Below are positions 46,717 through 59,200 of a stretch of 64,000 nt of DNA, in pieces; positions within the stretch are counted from its first letter, which is position 1, and each line of letters starts with the position of its first letter. The notes under the pieces were generated by a model. The model made no database searches. It worked only from the letters and a program-made list of their open reading frames with translations, and was not told the DNA's origin. The stretch spans positions 186,001 through 250,000 of the forward strand of contig JAXBDG010000003.1 in NCBI GenBank assembly GCA_036320915.1. The letters run 5' to 3'. Position numbers and translations under genes: made by a program. Source of the DNA: Linnemannia elongata. Taxonomy: Eukaryota; Mortierellomycota; Mortierellomycetes; Mortierellales; Mortierellaceae.

Positions 46717-48310
46717 ACGACGGAGTTTTAAGGCGGACAATGGCGAAAAAGTATTCATATGGACGAAAAAAAATGCGATTTTATCAATTGTCTCTGTCTG
46801 CTTCAAACTGTGAATCAGCTTGTTCCTGGCTGATAACTTTATTTGAAACGGCATCTTGATGGTCCAACAAAGAAAATCATTCACTCCACTACATAAAAGA
46901 CGACTGATACGGATGGAGCGTTGGTTTGACCTGGCTCTACTTTCTTCTTGTTCGGGTAATCATCTTATGTGGACCATTACAGGATGCTCATTGTTTCTTT
47001 CTTCTGTGGTGTGGTCTAACAAGTGAGTGGTGAGTGGAGGGTGGGCGCGAGGGGTGGGAAAAAAGGAAAAATGGTGAAGTTGTAAACTACCATGGCTCCC
47101 AGTGTTTCTAATAAGCAAAAATGTCATGTGGCACGGACTCAGATTCCCCTTCTCTTTTGCTTCTCCGCTCTCTTTCCCTCTTTTCCTTGCTTGTCTCTTT
47201 CTTTTCTTCTCTCTTTCGCCACTTTTCTTCTGCCAACCTCATCGTCCCCTCTCCGTTCATCAGCAACACCCTCCATTCATTCAACATTCACCTTCTGCTA
47301 CTTTTTACATTCATCAGATTCCCACGTCTGAAAAAGCGCCTTTGAACAAACTAGCAGCCGAGTTTAAAAGGAATTACGTCGCTGGCTGTCAAAAACACTA
47401 AACACGAATAAGGAACAAGGAAAAGAAAAGCACTGTTACAAAAAGATGTGGTGGCTAGGCAGTGGCGGCGAGGCTTTAGATTAGCAGTCATTCCTAGCAG
47501 ACTAGTATTAGTAGTGCGCCGAGCTCTTTCGTCTGTTCCTTGTCCTTTTACACAAGAGCAGAATTGACAAGAGTCTCGTTGGCGCCCTGCAGGTACTTAA
47601 CCCTTCCCCCATCAATATTATTAATACAAGGTCCTTTTACACAAGAGCAGAATTGACAAGAGTCTCGTTGGCGCCCTGCAGTCGTGTATTATTTTAGGAT
47701 CCCACTATTACTACGCTACCACAACCCCTCCATCCCCCCCCGTACCAATTGAGGACTTAACAGCGGTCCTATCACTCTGGCCAGGATCTCCCCTGAGTAA
47801 CAGCACTTCTAGACTGAACGTAGCTCTTCAACAGTGCGCTAAACTCACTAAGTATGTGAGGATAGGACAAGAATGCAAGGATGATGTTTTAACTTCCTAA
47901 AAGTAGCCAATTGCTTACCAGTATCTCCCTCTCTCTTTCTATGTAGACAACCAGTTGTCTCCAGCAAACCAATTGATCGCCGCTATCCTTTCTTTCAAGG
48001 AACCAAAAAAAAAAGAGAATCAAAGAAAATAAGTCTCGTTCGCACCTGTAAGTATATTTTGTAATACTGTTTGCAAATTGCCTTGTGTAAAACTACAAAC
48101 GAGCCCAATTTTGCTGCTCTTTGTTTTTTGTTAGACCATTCTGCACTCCCCAATTGACTAAAACCAGGCTACTCTGCACAAACACCATACTTCAGCAAAC
48201 ATAACGAGGTAAAGGCAGTGCGCCTTCTACCTCCGAGGATACATCGTAACCACCGTGTTAGTTGCACTGCTAACAACTCAGTTATAATCATTTTAATTAG
48301 AGCTCGCAAC
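46717..48310 (+). promoter_or_regulatory. Upstream region of NLR-like gene 3 with two leader introns
   Basis: The segment 47130-47400 (Ser/Phe/Leu-rich pyrimidine DNA ending near ATTCATCAGATTCCCACGTCTG) recurs upstream of copies 4 and 5. Two likely leader introns are 48048-48135 (GTAAGT...TTAG) and 48209-48300 (GTAAAG...TTAG), the second ending 10 nt before the ATG at 48311. Both have positional counterparts in copies 4 and 5. A 51-bp exact direct repeat lies at 47542-47592 and 47631-47681. Confidence 0.6.
47542..47681. repeat. 51-bp exact direct repeat pair
   Basis: Copies at 47542-47592 and 47631-47681 are identical by eye. They begin GTCCTTTTAC and end GCGCCCTGCAG and are separated by 38 bp. 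No coding or RNA function is recognised. Confidence 0.85.
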
Positions 48311-51300
48311 ATGACCAAGGGCTCTCCCATTCAACCGCATGCCCCTGGAGACGGCAACGACCCCAACAACAGCCAACCCGCCAGGAAGCGAGACATTATT
48401 CTCGACCACTTGGGTCTTCCCAGGCTCAAGAATAAGTGGCTCAAGCACAAAACCTCCAAGCAGTCGTTGACCGTTCAGGCTCCTCCTCAGCCTGCAGTAC
48501 CTCCTATTATTTCGCAGCCCAGCGACAACATCACGAACGATAGTCGGTCAGTCTCCACAAGTGCTCCAGGGGATAAATCCTTACTGACGCCTCCCGCCAT
48601 GGCCAAATCTATCTCGGATATCTTCCCGGAAAACTTGTCCAAGCCCGTCATTAAAACTGAACTTCCAGCTCTTCTAGACCACATTGAGGTCATGCAGCAA
48701 TTGGTCTACTGCTGTAGGCTCCTCATCGACAGCCAGGCTATCACTTCTCCCGCAGCTGCAGCTGCAGAGGCTCAGACCGAGGATTCGGCCAACGACATTC
48801 AGGTCACCAGCAGAACAAAGTCTCAAGGTTCGGGTGTCAATGGTCTGCACGCATGGGAGCCTAATGAGACTGAGCGCGCATGGATCAAGGCCATTGACCA
48901 GGATCCCATTCGGCAAGACCACCTCCGCTGGCTGGTCACCAAAGTCATTCAGGAGTTTGCTAAGGACGACATCAAAGGATCTGCTTCCATCAAAGAGGTT
49001 GTTATTCTAGGACCTGTCCTCGACCGCGACACCTATCGCAGCCTGCTGTCTTGCTTCATCGCCAAGTTTGAGCGAGACACTATCTTGGATGTCACCCTTC
49101 TCCAAGGACTAGTGCAGCTGGTTGAGTGCGCTTCTCCCGGCTACTTAGAGGATGATGATCTGGTCAGGACCTTGGCCATTTTGCGACAACGTCTATATGG
49201 AACGCACAAGCCATCGTCCGAGCTGATGTACCAGATCCTTATTGCCATCTGCAGCTTTCTTGATGTCATGGTCAACTGTTCAGTCAAAGGTGCGAACCGT
49301 CTCGAACAACATCAACCTTTGGTGGAAGCTCTGACAGAACTCAAGGATACCGACGACCCTATCTTGAGATTCCAGGTCGACTACGCTCTCCAAGCTTGTG
49401 AGTACATTCCGGATGACGAGTCAACATTACAGGCAGTATAGCGTTTCAGTGGGGGGCTCACCATGGCGGCATTGGGAGCGGCATCCGTCTGCAAGCTGGA
49501 TCCCGCCAACCTCTTCAACAGTCTCGACACACTCCGCCAAGCAGCAGGACAAGCTTTCGAGGTCACGAAGTCGATGTTGGAGGGTATGGAGGCATCTCAG
49601 AAGGGTCGTTTCGGAACAATGCAGAGCCTTGTGCACGGTCTCCGCAGAGGAACCAAGCACGAGTGGCATCTGACTCTATTGGCTGCTAGGACTTTTGTTC
49701 GAGAGGGTCGACTTGCCGAGTTCAACCAAACAGTTTATGAGGCCATTTGTCGCGATGAGCGAGCCTTCCAGTTAGGCATCTGCCAGATCCTCGGCGAGAT
49801 TGCTATGGATGCGCTTTGGGATCCTCTCACTCGAAAGCAAGCAGTCGACTTTCTTGGGGCGCTACTCTCGACCCCTCTTGGCTGGAAACAACACACTGTG
49901 GTCAAGAAATGGGTTCATGCTGTTTTCGCCCAGCTCTCGGAGGTACCTGATGCGGATATCAAAGAGCATACCCTCGTTGTTCTGCAGGATTTGTCCTTGA
50001 AGGGCGCCACTATCTCTGCCATTGCCTCGTACCCGCTGAAGTGTCGCCTGCCGCTGCCAAAGTCATTTCCGCTGCTCATCTGCGCCCAGAAGATCCACTA
50101 CCTTGAGTACGAACTTCGCAAGGTACGACTGCTGCGGCTCGAGGAAGCACGCCAGCACATCTACATCCCCCCAATGGCCAAGGCCAACCTTCAAGCATCC
50201 GACAAGGACCTCTTCCTTCTTATGGACAAGGTTCAGGAATTCCTCTCCAGCGAGCGCCAGGTCATGTTGATCCTTGGCGATTCAGGGGCAGGAAAATCGA
50301 CATTCAACAAACACCTCGAGGCGGAGCTCTTGCAATCATACACCATCAGCGGATGGATTCCATTGTTCATCAACCTTCCAGCCATCGACCGACCAGTCAA
50401 GGAGCTGATGAGTGAGCAGCTCAAGGAACATGGCTTTTCGGAGTCACAGATCCAGGAACTGAAGCAGCACCGTCGTTTCGTTGTCATCTGCGACGGGTAT
50501 GACGAAAGCCAGCTCAGCACCAATCTCCACACTACCAATCTGTTCAACCGCCCTGGTCAGTGGAAGGCCAAGATGGTCATCTCTTGCCGCACCCAGTATC
50601 TCGGCCCTGACTACCGCAACCGCTTTGTGCCTCAAGGAGGTGATCACTATAACCGTCCAGCTTTCGACCTCTTTGAGGAAGCTGTCATAGCCCCTTTCTC
50701 CAAGGAACAGATCGTGACCTATGTCGAGCAATATGTGCCTCTAGAGCCACGTAATTGGGTGGCAAAGGACTACATGGACAGGTTAACCGCCGTACCCAAC
50801 CTTCTGGATCTGGTCAGGAACCCCTTCCTTCTGTCGCTTGCTTTGGAGGCTCTGCCAGGTGTCACTCATGGGAAGAACCTGTCAGTGATCAAGATCACCC
50901 GAGTCCAACTCTACGACACATTTGTGGACCACTGGCTTGGGGTCAACCAAAGACGACTGGAGAGAAACAACGCGCTACTGTCCAAGGAGGATCGAGACAC
51001 TCTGAAGCATTTGATCAACGACAACTTTATTCAATGCGGGATCGATTACTTAATGCATCTGTCTGATGCGATCTTTAAGGAGCAGGACGGACACCCTGTC
51101 GTTCAGTACGTGCATCGTCTGGACAAGGACTCTTGGAAGGCGGAGTTCTTCGGCTCTAATCCCGAAACCAAGCTACTCTGCGACTCTAGTCCGTTAACGC
51201 GCACCGGCAACCAATACCGCTTTGTTCATCGGTCCATGCTGGAGTACTTTTTATCTCGCATCATCTACAACCCGAGCAGGATCGACAACGAGTTTGATCC

Positions 51301-53917
51301 GCAAGACGATAGTGGTTTACCTGCCTCGCTATCGTTTGGTGTCGATGGCCCCTTGTACCAGAGAAACCTTCTTGCTGAGCCGTCCATTATCCAGTTCCTG
51401 TGTGATCGCGTGAGACTCGACCCCGATTTTGCGGACCAGCTCCGTCTAGTTATCGACCAGTCCAAGACCGACGGCAGCGCTGCCGTTGCTGCCACCAATG
51501 CCATAACGATCCTAGTCCGAGCTGGTGTGGCCTTTCACGGCGCCGATCTCCGCGGCGTCAAGATCGCTGGTGCTGATCTTTCCGGTGGTCAGTTTGACTG
51601 TGCTCTGTTTCAAGGAGCAGACTTGACGGGTGTCAATCTTTCGAGGAGCTGGCTGCGAAAGGCAGATTTGAGCGGCGCACAGATGGATGGTGTCCAATTC
51701 GGGGAACTCCCGTACCTGGAATTGAATAATCATGTGGTTAACTGTGCCTACTCGTCCGATGGAAGAACGCTTGCAGTGGGTGTAGGGATTGAGGGAGGTG
51801 GTGTTAGAATTTACGACACCTCATCATGGACGAAGATCTATTCTTTTAAAATACCGGGCGACGTCCGATCTATGACATTTTCACCCGACGGCACAAGGGT
51901 CGTGATTGTAGCGCATGGAGGCTACGTTGACGACGGCTACTTTGACGACGGCTATTTCTTGGGGCTGTGGGACTGTGTCAGCGGCCAAGAGATTGACGTC
52001 GAGCATGAGCATGACGACGACTATGTGAACTCTGTTGCCTTTTCACCATGTGGCAAACATATCACCTCATGCAGCCGTGACAAAACAGTACGAGTGTGGG
52101 ATTCTCAGACAAGAGAGAGTCTCTTTGTCTTGGAGGGTCACACGGACCAAGTCTGGAGCGTCAAGTATTCACCGGACGGAGAGCGGCTGGTGTCGGGCGG
52201 TGACGATGGTACGATTAGATTTTGGAACTCAACGACAGGAGAGCCAGGTGTCGTTCTGAAGTCATCTTTGGAAGGGGTGTACAGTCTGGCCTTTTCCCCT
52301 GATGGACGGTGGATTGCTTCCGGTCATGCGGGGGGCGGATTGCAACTTTGGCATGCGGTGTCTGCAGAGCCAGGTCCTGTCCTGCATGGCCATACCGACC
52401 AAGTTACGGGGATTGCGTTTTCTCCAGACAGCCGATGGATTGCTTCTTGTAGTCGCGACGGCACAGTGAGACTATGGGACGCGTCGACAGGCACTCTCAT
52501 TAACACATTGTCAAGCCATAAGGCAGACGTGTACGATGTTGTCTTTTCTCCGAGCGGCGTTCAAATTGCTTCAGGTGGGAGTGACAGTAAGGTGCGACTG
52601 TGGGATGTGGACTCTATCCTGACGTCGAGTGTTGAACAAGAGGATCAACTTGGATCGGTAGAGAAGACGGTGTACTCCCCAGATGGCCAGTATATTCTTA
52701 CAGTCAGCGACCAACAAACCGTCAAGCAACGGAAATCTCTGACAGGAGCACCAAGTCCACTTTCGACCGAGTTACCGGAATCCGTATTAGTCTTGTATGT
52801 GTCATATTCATTGAATGGCCTCCCATCTGTGGTTGGTATTCAAGATGGAACTATTCGATTGTGGGAGCTTCAGGAAGAAAGAGCAGAGACTATTCTGGAA
52901 ACCTCATGGATGATGTGGTGCGTTATAATGTCACCTTGCAGTCGTTGGATCGTGTCTGTTGACTTGATCAATACCGTAACGTTGTTGGACCTTGCTAGTA
53001 CTCAACAAAAGAACGTACTTATTGAGGATGGCGGACCCAATCGTGAGAATATCACCTGTATGACGTTCTCGGTGACCGAACATCAGCTTGCAATTGGCGC
53101 TGCTGATGGCAACATCTGGCTCTTCGATCCTCAATCGAAAGGTTTAATTGCGTTCAAGTCGGTATCTCGGAAGAGTATTAGGTCAATGTCGTTTTTGCAG
53201 AACAACCAGCAGCTTGCCATCGGAACAGAAGATGGCTTGATCTACCTTTGGCGCTTACAATCAGAGGAGCGTGCTATCAAGCTGAGAGGACACAAAGAGA
53301 AGGTGACATGCATTGCCAACTCATCATGCGGCGAATGGATTGCGTCCGGCAGTCAGGACAAAACAGTTAGACTCTGGCGCAGGCAGCGACCACTAGGCGT
53401 TGCAGAGAGCTGGTCGTGTGTTTCGACGGTCCGTGGGTACTTTGACGAGGTCCTTGACATTGCCTGGAATCCGACCGTTCCTATGGAGTTTGTCACTGGC
53501 TGCATGGACGAATCAGTTCGGGTTTGGCGGGTGTCGAGCGATGGTGAGAATGTTGTTGTCAAGCTACTCTGGGGTACCAATCTTGCTATTCTCCATGCCG
53601 ATGGTCTTGCGCTCAAGGGTGCGATTGGCCTTAGTCCGAAGCAAATGAAGCTGTTGGTCCAACGCGGCGCCATTGGTGACTCTTCGACCCTCAAGAGGAT
53701 GGACAGTGAGGGCAAACAAGAATTCAGATGCATAAAAATGCGACTAGATCAAAAATCTCTTTCTGCTAAATCTAAGTCTGATGATTGTTCCTGGCTGATA
53801 ACCTTATCTGAAACGAATGGGCCATCTTTTGTTTGTTCCCCTTTTCATCTTGTTCAAGAATTCATCTTTTGTGTCGACCTATGCATGATTCCTTCTCTGG
53901 CGTGGTCGAGCAAGTGA
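48311..53917 (+). pseudogene. NLR-like STAND gene 3, interrupted by one in-frame TAG and with a lost stop codon
   Basis: The ATG at 48311 starts MTKGSPIQ. The frame is open to a TAG at 49439-49441 (codon 377) and then open again in the same frame to 53917. At the TAG the paralogues have Leu followed by Arg-His (copy 2 LQAVLRH), so a single change from TTG explains it. Downstream are NACHT (GDSGAGKST at about 655-663, VVICDGYDE at about 725), a pentapeptide-like block at about 1075-1137, about 14 WD40 blades and LLVQRGA. Paralogues end in MDSEE plus stop; here the frame continues MDSEGKQ for about 70 further residues. Those residues come from sequence that is 3' UTR in copy 4. The rest is free of lesions, so the damage is recent. 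A rare readthrough product or a re-initiated protein from the ATG at 49463 cannot be excluded. Confidence 0.85.
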
Positions 53918-54396
53918 GTGGCAAGTGGGCGCAAGAGGTGAGAGTACGAAGAAACAAAAGGCGGAGGTGATTAACGACCGTGGCCCATTGCATATGAAGC
54001 AAGCAAAATAAGTCATATTGGAAAGGGTGGGAATCTCATTCTCCTTTGCTTTCCTCTTCTCTTTTTTTTCTTTTTTTCTTCCTTGTCTCTTTTTTGTTGC
54101 TCTCCTTCGCCATTATCCCTCCGCCAACCTCATCATCCTCTCTGCTTCCATTAGCATCCCTTTTCATTCATTCAACATCAACCCTTCTGCTACATTTCAC
54201 ATTCATAAGATTCTCACATCTGGAATCAGCATCCTCGCCTCGAGCAAACTAAAATCGGAGTTCAAAAGGAAGCAGGTCCTTGACAGTCAAAAATACCAAA
54301 CAAGAACAAGGGACAAGGACAAAGAAAAGCACTTTTGAGTTTATCTAAGACTGCTTCCCTTACCTTATTCTCCCTCTCCCTTTGCCGCCTGCTCTT
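53918..54396. other. 3' flank of copy 3 and upstream block of copy 4
   Basis: Contains the pyrimidine-rich block (54040-54230) shared with 47150-47340 and 60330-60490. It is cut at 54397 by the LINE insertion. Confidence 0.55.
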
Positions 54397-55713
54397 TAGT
54401 CTACAAACCCCCCACAGCGTCATGGAAAGTCATCACCACCCCTCGACATGACGGTGGCCTAGGAGTTATTGATCCAGCCAAACAGCAGCAAGCCTTCCTC
54501 TTCAAGCACCTTCGCAACGCTACGTCTACGTCGCCCTCCTGGGGAAAGGACATCGTACTGGATGTCATCCGCTGGAAGACCAAGTCCACCCACCGTCTGT
54601 CCTTCATGCTGAACCCCCAGGAAAACCGGCTACTGCAACAATTGAAGCACTTTCCCCACCTTCTACAACTGGTCAAGGCGGCCAGCACACTTCCGTCGCT
54701 CAAAACACCCACCATATAAGCAGGACTACCAGATTCGACCACTTTTCTGGAGAGCCCATTGGAGTGGTGGTTTCCTCCAGTAGAGGACAACAACTCGACC
54801 CTCACCGCTCGGATTGGAGACCTGTTTGCGCTGGAGATAGACGGGAACAACAAGTTCAAGGTGACATACAAACGCCGCCTCTCCCGCAAATCGAAGAGCA
54901 TAAGAGACGACCTCATCACACAACTCGCAGGAACCAACACCCGGCGGATGTCACAAGCATACCTGGAGGCGATACAGACACCACATGTTGGTGTCGTCGG
55001 AGACCGTCTGGCACAAAGGATACGCTCACTCATCCTCCTCGATAACGGCAAGACAAAAGTGACTCTATGGACTGCCTCCACCAGACAGATCCGACAGTAC
55101 CTTTCCCCGCCCCCCGATCCCGAACCTCCCCCGAACCCCTCGTCAATGCATCCTGAGTCTGGCTCCAAGTCCCAGTGGCGCAAGTTCTGGAAGACCAAGA
55201 TTCCCCACCGTGCCCGCACTTTTTGGTGGCGATACAAGCGCGACATTATCCCATGTGGCACGCTTCGAGCACATCGGTGGCAACAGGACGCCCACTGTGA
55301 CGCTCAGGGATGCAGGGAAAGAGAGGCAGACAAGAACCATCATGTCTTTGGATGCAAGGGCAAGTACCTAGCATGGCAGTTCATTTTGCAAGAACACACG
55401 GACAAGTCCACATGGTCCAATGAAGATCTTCATACTTTGCTCTCCTTTAAACCCCCCACCTTCTCCATTAAGCCCGAATACAACATTACCCCCCCACAAC
55501 TGCTGGCTTGCTGCCTTATAGGTATAAACACAGCAAACACCATCCTATTTCTACACCAACTCACACAGTCCTCGGAGGAAATCTCTGACTGTATTACCAC
55601 AGAAATTAAGAAAGCCATAGCGCAAAACGAATACCTACTCTAATCATAGTCATAAAAGCCACAAATAAAAAACCTCTTAAAAAAAAAAAAAAAAAAAATA
55701 GTCTACAAACCCC
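54397..55713 (+). mobile_element. 5'-truncated LINE-type retrotransposon with poly(A) and 15-bp target duplication
   Basis: The insertion occupies 54412-55698 and is flanked by TAGTCTACAAACCCC at 54397-54411 and 55699-55713. It ends in about 20 A residues. Its sense frame starts mid-protein (SWKVITTPRHDGGLGVID) with a motif typical of the region after RT in non-LTR elements. A zinc-binding RT C-terminal module follows (FWWRYKRDIIPCGTLRAHRW...HCDAQGCREREADKNHHVFGC, about 55210-55350). The frame has one internal TAA at 54717-54719 and stops at 55641-55643. The RT catalytic domain and 5' end are absent. The equivalent region upstream of copy 5 (about 60655) lacks the insert, confirming an insertion after duplication. 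Confidence 0.9.
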
Positions 55714-56263
55714 AAGCTTTTACACACGGACCATACCAGACCGAACTTAGCTCTTCGAGTGTGCGGTAAAATTATGAGGTACATGAGAATAAGGCAAGGA
55801 CGCAGGGATGATGTTTTGACCTCCTACAATTACCCAATTGCTTACCAGCTTTTCTCTCTCTTTCTAGATAGACAGCCAGTAGATCAACTGAACGGTAGCA
55901 ACCTTCCTTGCATGAAACAAAAAAATAGAAAAGAAGAAAATGCTCGTTCGCACGTGTAAGGATTATATTTCGAGTGTGCTGTTTGCATTGTGTCGTGTGC
56001 ACACTGACAGTACAATGCATGGGAGTAAACAAGCCAGCCAATTAATTTCGCTCGTTGTTTTCCGTTAGACCATTCAGCTTTAGTTATTCGACAGTGTCAC
56101 CTCCGTCAATTGACCAACACCACGCTTCTCCGCACAAACATTAAACTTCAGCAAACAAAATGAGGTAAAGGCATTGCGACCTCTACCTGTAACGACACCC
56201 CGTAATCATTGTGTTAGGTGCGCTGCTAACAACATAGCCATTGTCATTGTTAGAACTCGCAGC
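55714..56263 (+). promoter_or_regulatory. Upstream region of NLR-like gene 4 with two leader introns
   Basis: This is homologous to 47830-48310 and 60655-61222. Likely leader introns are 55956-56068 (GTAAGG...TTAG) and 56165-56253 (GTAAAG...TTAG). The second acceptor lies 10 nt before the ATG at 56264. Confidence 0.6.
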
Positions 56264-59200
56264 ATGGCAATGGTCTCACCCATTCAAACACATTCTAACG
56301 GAGACGAAGGCGACCTTAACAACAAACAACATGCTGACAGTTTTCACGATATCGTAATCGATGTACAAGAAGAGAAAATGCAAATCGAGGATAGCCTGCA
56401 CAAACTCCGATTGCGGCGCCTGCGAGAATTACGGCTGCTCATCTACATCCTTCCTATGGCCAAGGCCAACCTCCAAGCCCAAGACGATGACCTCTTCTCC
56501 CTCAAAGAGAAATTACAGGAGTTCTTGGCGAGTCAACGTCAAGTGATGCTTGTTCTAGGCGATTCAGGTGTAGGCAAGTCAACATTCAATCGACATTTGG
56601 AACACCAACTCTGGACCGATTACAATCAAGGCGGGACTATCCCACTGTACATCAACCTGCCCACCATGACGACCCGGCACACAACTTGGGCGAGAAGCAA
56701 CTCCGACACCTCAACTTCTCGAACGACCAAATCAAGGAGATGAAGCAGCACCGACAGTATATTCTAATCTGTGATGGCTACGATGAGAGCCAGCTCAAGA
56801 TCAATATCCACACCACCAACCATCTCAACCAACCAGGACAGTGGAGATCCAAGGTCATCATTAGCTGCCGCAGTCAGTACCTCGGACAAGACTACCACTC
56901 TCAATTCCAGCCTCAACCTGTCGATCAGGACCAGTCTACTTGGTCAAATCTTTTCCAAGAAGCTGTTATCGCGCCTTTTTCCAAGGAGCAGATTGAGGAG
57001 TATGTCACCCGCTATGCCCCCCTCGAGCACCGACCTTGGGTTACGAGGGACTATATGCGCATGCTCACCACTATCCCCAACCTCATGGATCTGGTCAAGA
57101 ACCCTTTCCTTCTGATGTTAGCGCTCGAAGCTCTGCCATCTATCGCCGACGGCCAGTGGGATCTCTCGACCGTCAGGGTGACCCGCGTTCAACTATATGA
57201 TAAATTTGTTGTAAACTGGCTGAGTGTCAACAAACGTCGTCTTGAGAGCAATGCTCTGTCTGTCGATGACCGTATTATCTTTGATCAACTTTTGGATGCA
57301 GGCTTTATATCGATGGGCATTGACTACGCTATGAGGCTGGCGCGGGCGATCTTTGAGAAACAGGATGGAAACCCAGTTGTTCGGTACAACCACTTTCGTG
57401 ATCACGACACCTGGAAGGCAGAGTTCTTTGGAGCAGATCCAGTTGTGCGACTGTTGCAGGAATCTTGTCCCTTGACTCGTACAGGCAACCAGTTCCTGTT
57501 CCTTCACAGATCCATGCTGGAGTATTTCTTTTCTCTGGTCGTTTACAACCCGGTCAGGACGGACGACGACTTTGCAACGCAATTGGAAACACCCTCCAAT
57601 ACCACTCATTCGTTCGACCCCAGCAACCCGTTGTTCCTGCGTAACTTGCTTACTGAGCCGTCCATAATTCAGTTTCTATGCGACCGCGTAAAGCTCGACT
57701 CGACTTTTGACCGGCAGCTCCTGTCTGTCGTCATTCTCTCCAAGACTGATGCCGCCGTCAGCACCACCACTGCTGCCACCAACGCCATTACGATCTTAGT
57801 CCGAGCTGGTAGCCTTTCACGGTGCCGATTTTCGCGAGATCAAGATCCCTGGTGCCGACCTTTCCGGTGGTCAGTTTGACTATGCACAGTTCCAGGGAGC
57901 GGATTTGAGTAGGGTCAATCTTTCGAGGAGCTGGTTGCGAAAGGCGGATTTGAGCGGCGCACTGTTGGCTCGTGTCTTATTCGGGGAACTCCCATACCTG
58001 GTGACGGATGGCTGTGTGTGTGCCTGTGCTTACTCGCCCGATGGAATAATGCTTGCCGTGGGTGTAGGCGGTCGGAGATCCAGCGTCAGCATTTACAATA
58101 CGTCAGTATGGAAGAGGACCTATTCGTTCATAGTACCGAAGGAGGTTCTATTGCAAACCATGGCATTTTCACCCGACTGTTCAAGGGTTGTGTTTGGAGG
58201 GAATAATGGTTTGGTTAGGCTGTGGGATTGTGCCAGTGGCCAAGAAATATTCGTCATGGAAGGCCACAACAAAAATGTGAGATCAGTTGCTTTCTCACCA
58301 TGTGGCAAACATATTGCCTCCTCCTGCGCAGACAAAACAGTACGACTATGGGATTCGCAGACCGGAGAGAGTCTCTTTGTATTGAGGGGTCACACGGACG
58401 AGGTCATGAGCGTCAAGTATTCACCGGACGGAAAGCAGCTGGTGTCGGGTAGCTCCGATGATACTATTCGGTTTTCAGTGACAGGGGAGCCAGGAGTCGT
58501 TTTGGATTCTTCCTTGAATGAGGTTTGCGCTCTTGCCTTGTCTCCTGATGGACGGTGGGTTGCTTCCGGTCATGCGAGAGGTGGATTGCAACTTTGGCAC
58601 ACGGTGTCTGCAAAGCCAGGTCCTGTCTTGCACGGACATACCGGCAGAGTTACGGAGATTGCGTTTTCTCCAGACAGCCGGTGGATCGCTTCTTCTAGTT
58701 GGGACGACAGAGTGAGATTATGGAACGCGTCGACAGGCACTCTCATTAACACGCTGTCTAGCCATAAGAACTTTGTGTTCGATGCTGTCTTTTCTCCGAA
58801 TGGCCTTAAACTCGCATCGGGTGGGAGTGACGGCAGGGTGCGACTGTGGGATGTGGACTCTATTTTGACGCCGAGTGTGGAGCAGCAGGATCAACTTGGG
58901 GTTGTAGAGAAGATAATTTACTCTCCAAGTGGCCAACATATTGTAACAGTTAGCAACAATCACACCGTCAAGCAATGGAGCTCCCTAACAGGAGCATCCA
59001 TTCCACCTTCGATCGAGTTACCAAAATCTATATCAGTCAAGTCCGTATCATATTCATCGAATGGATCTCCAACCGTGGTCGCTACTCAAGATAGGTCTAT
59101 TCAACTATGGGAGCCTCAGGCAAAAAGTCCAAAGACTGTTCTAGAAGGCTCTAGCACGGTGGAGTATGTTACCATGTCGCCTTGTAGTCGTTGGATCGTT

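Noticed and set aside
49439..49441. Programmed stop-codon readthrough in NLR-like gene 3
   Set aside because: The context after TAG (CGT TTC) does not match known readthrough motifs, and paralogues have Leu here; a nonsense mutation is simpler.
54401..55261. 286-residue minus-strand frame in the LINE region
   Set aside because: It is antisense to a recognisable LINE RT C-terminal domain on the plus strand and shows no family feature.
54397..55713. Host gene encoding a zinc-binding protein
   Set aside because: Target duplication, poly(A) tail, 5' truncation and internal stop show it is a LINE fragment.
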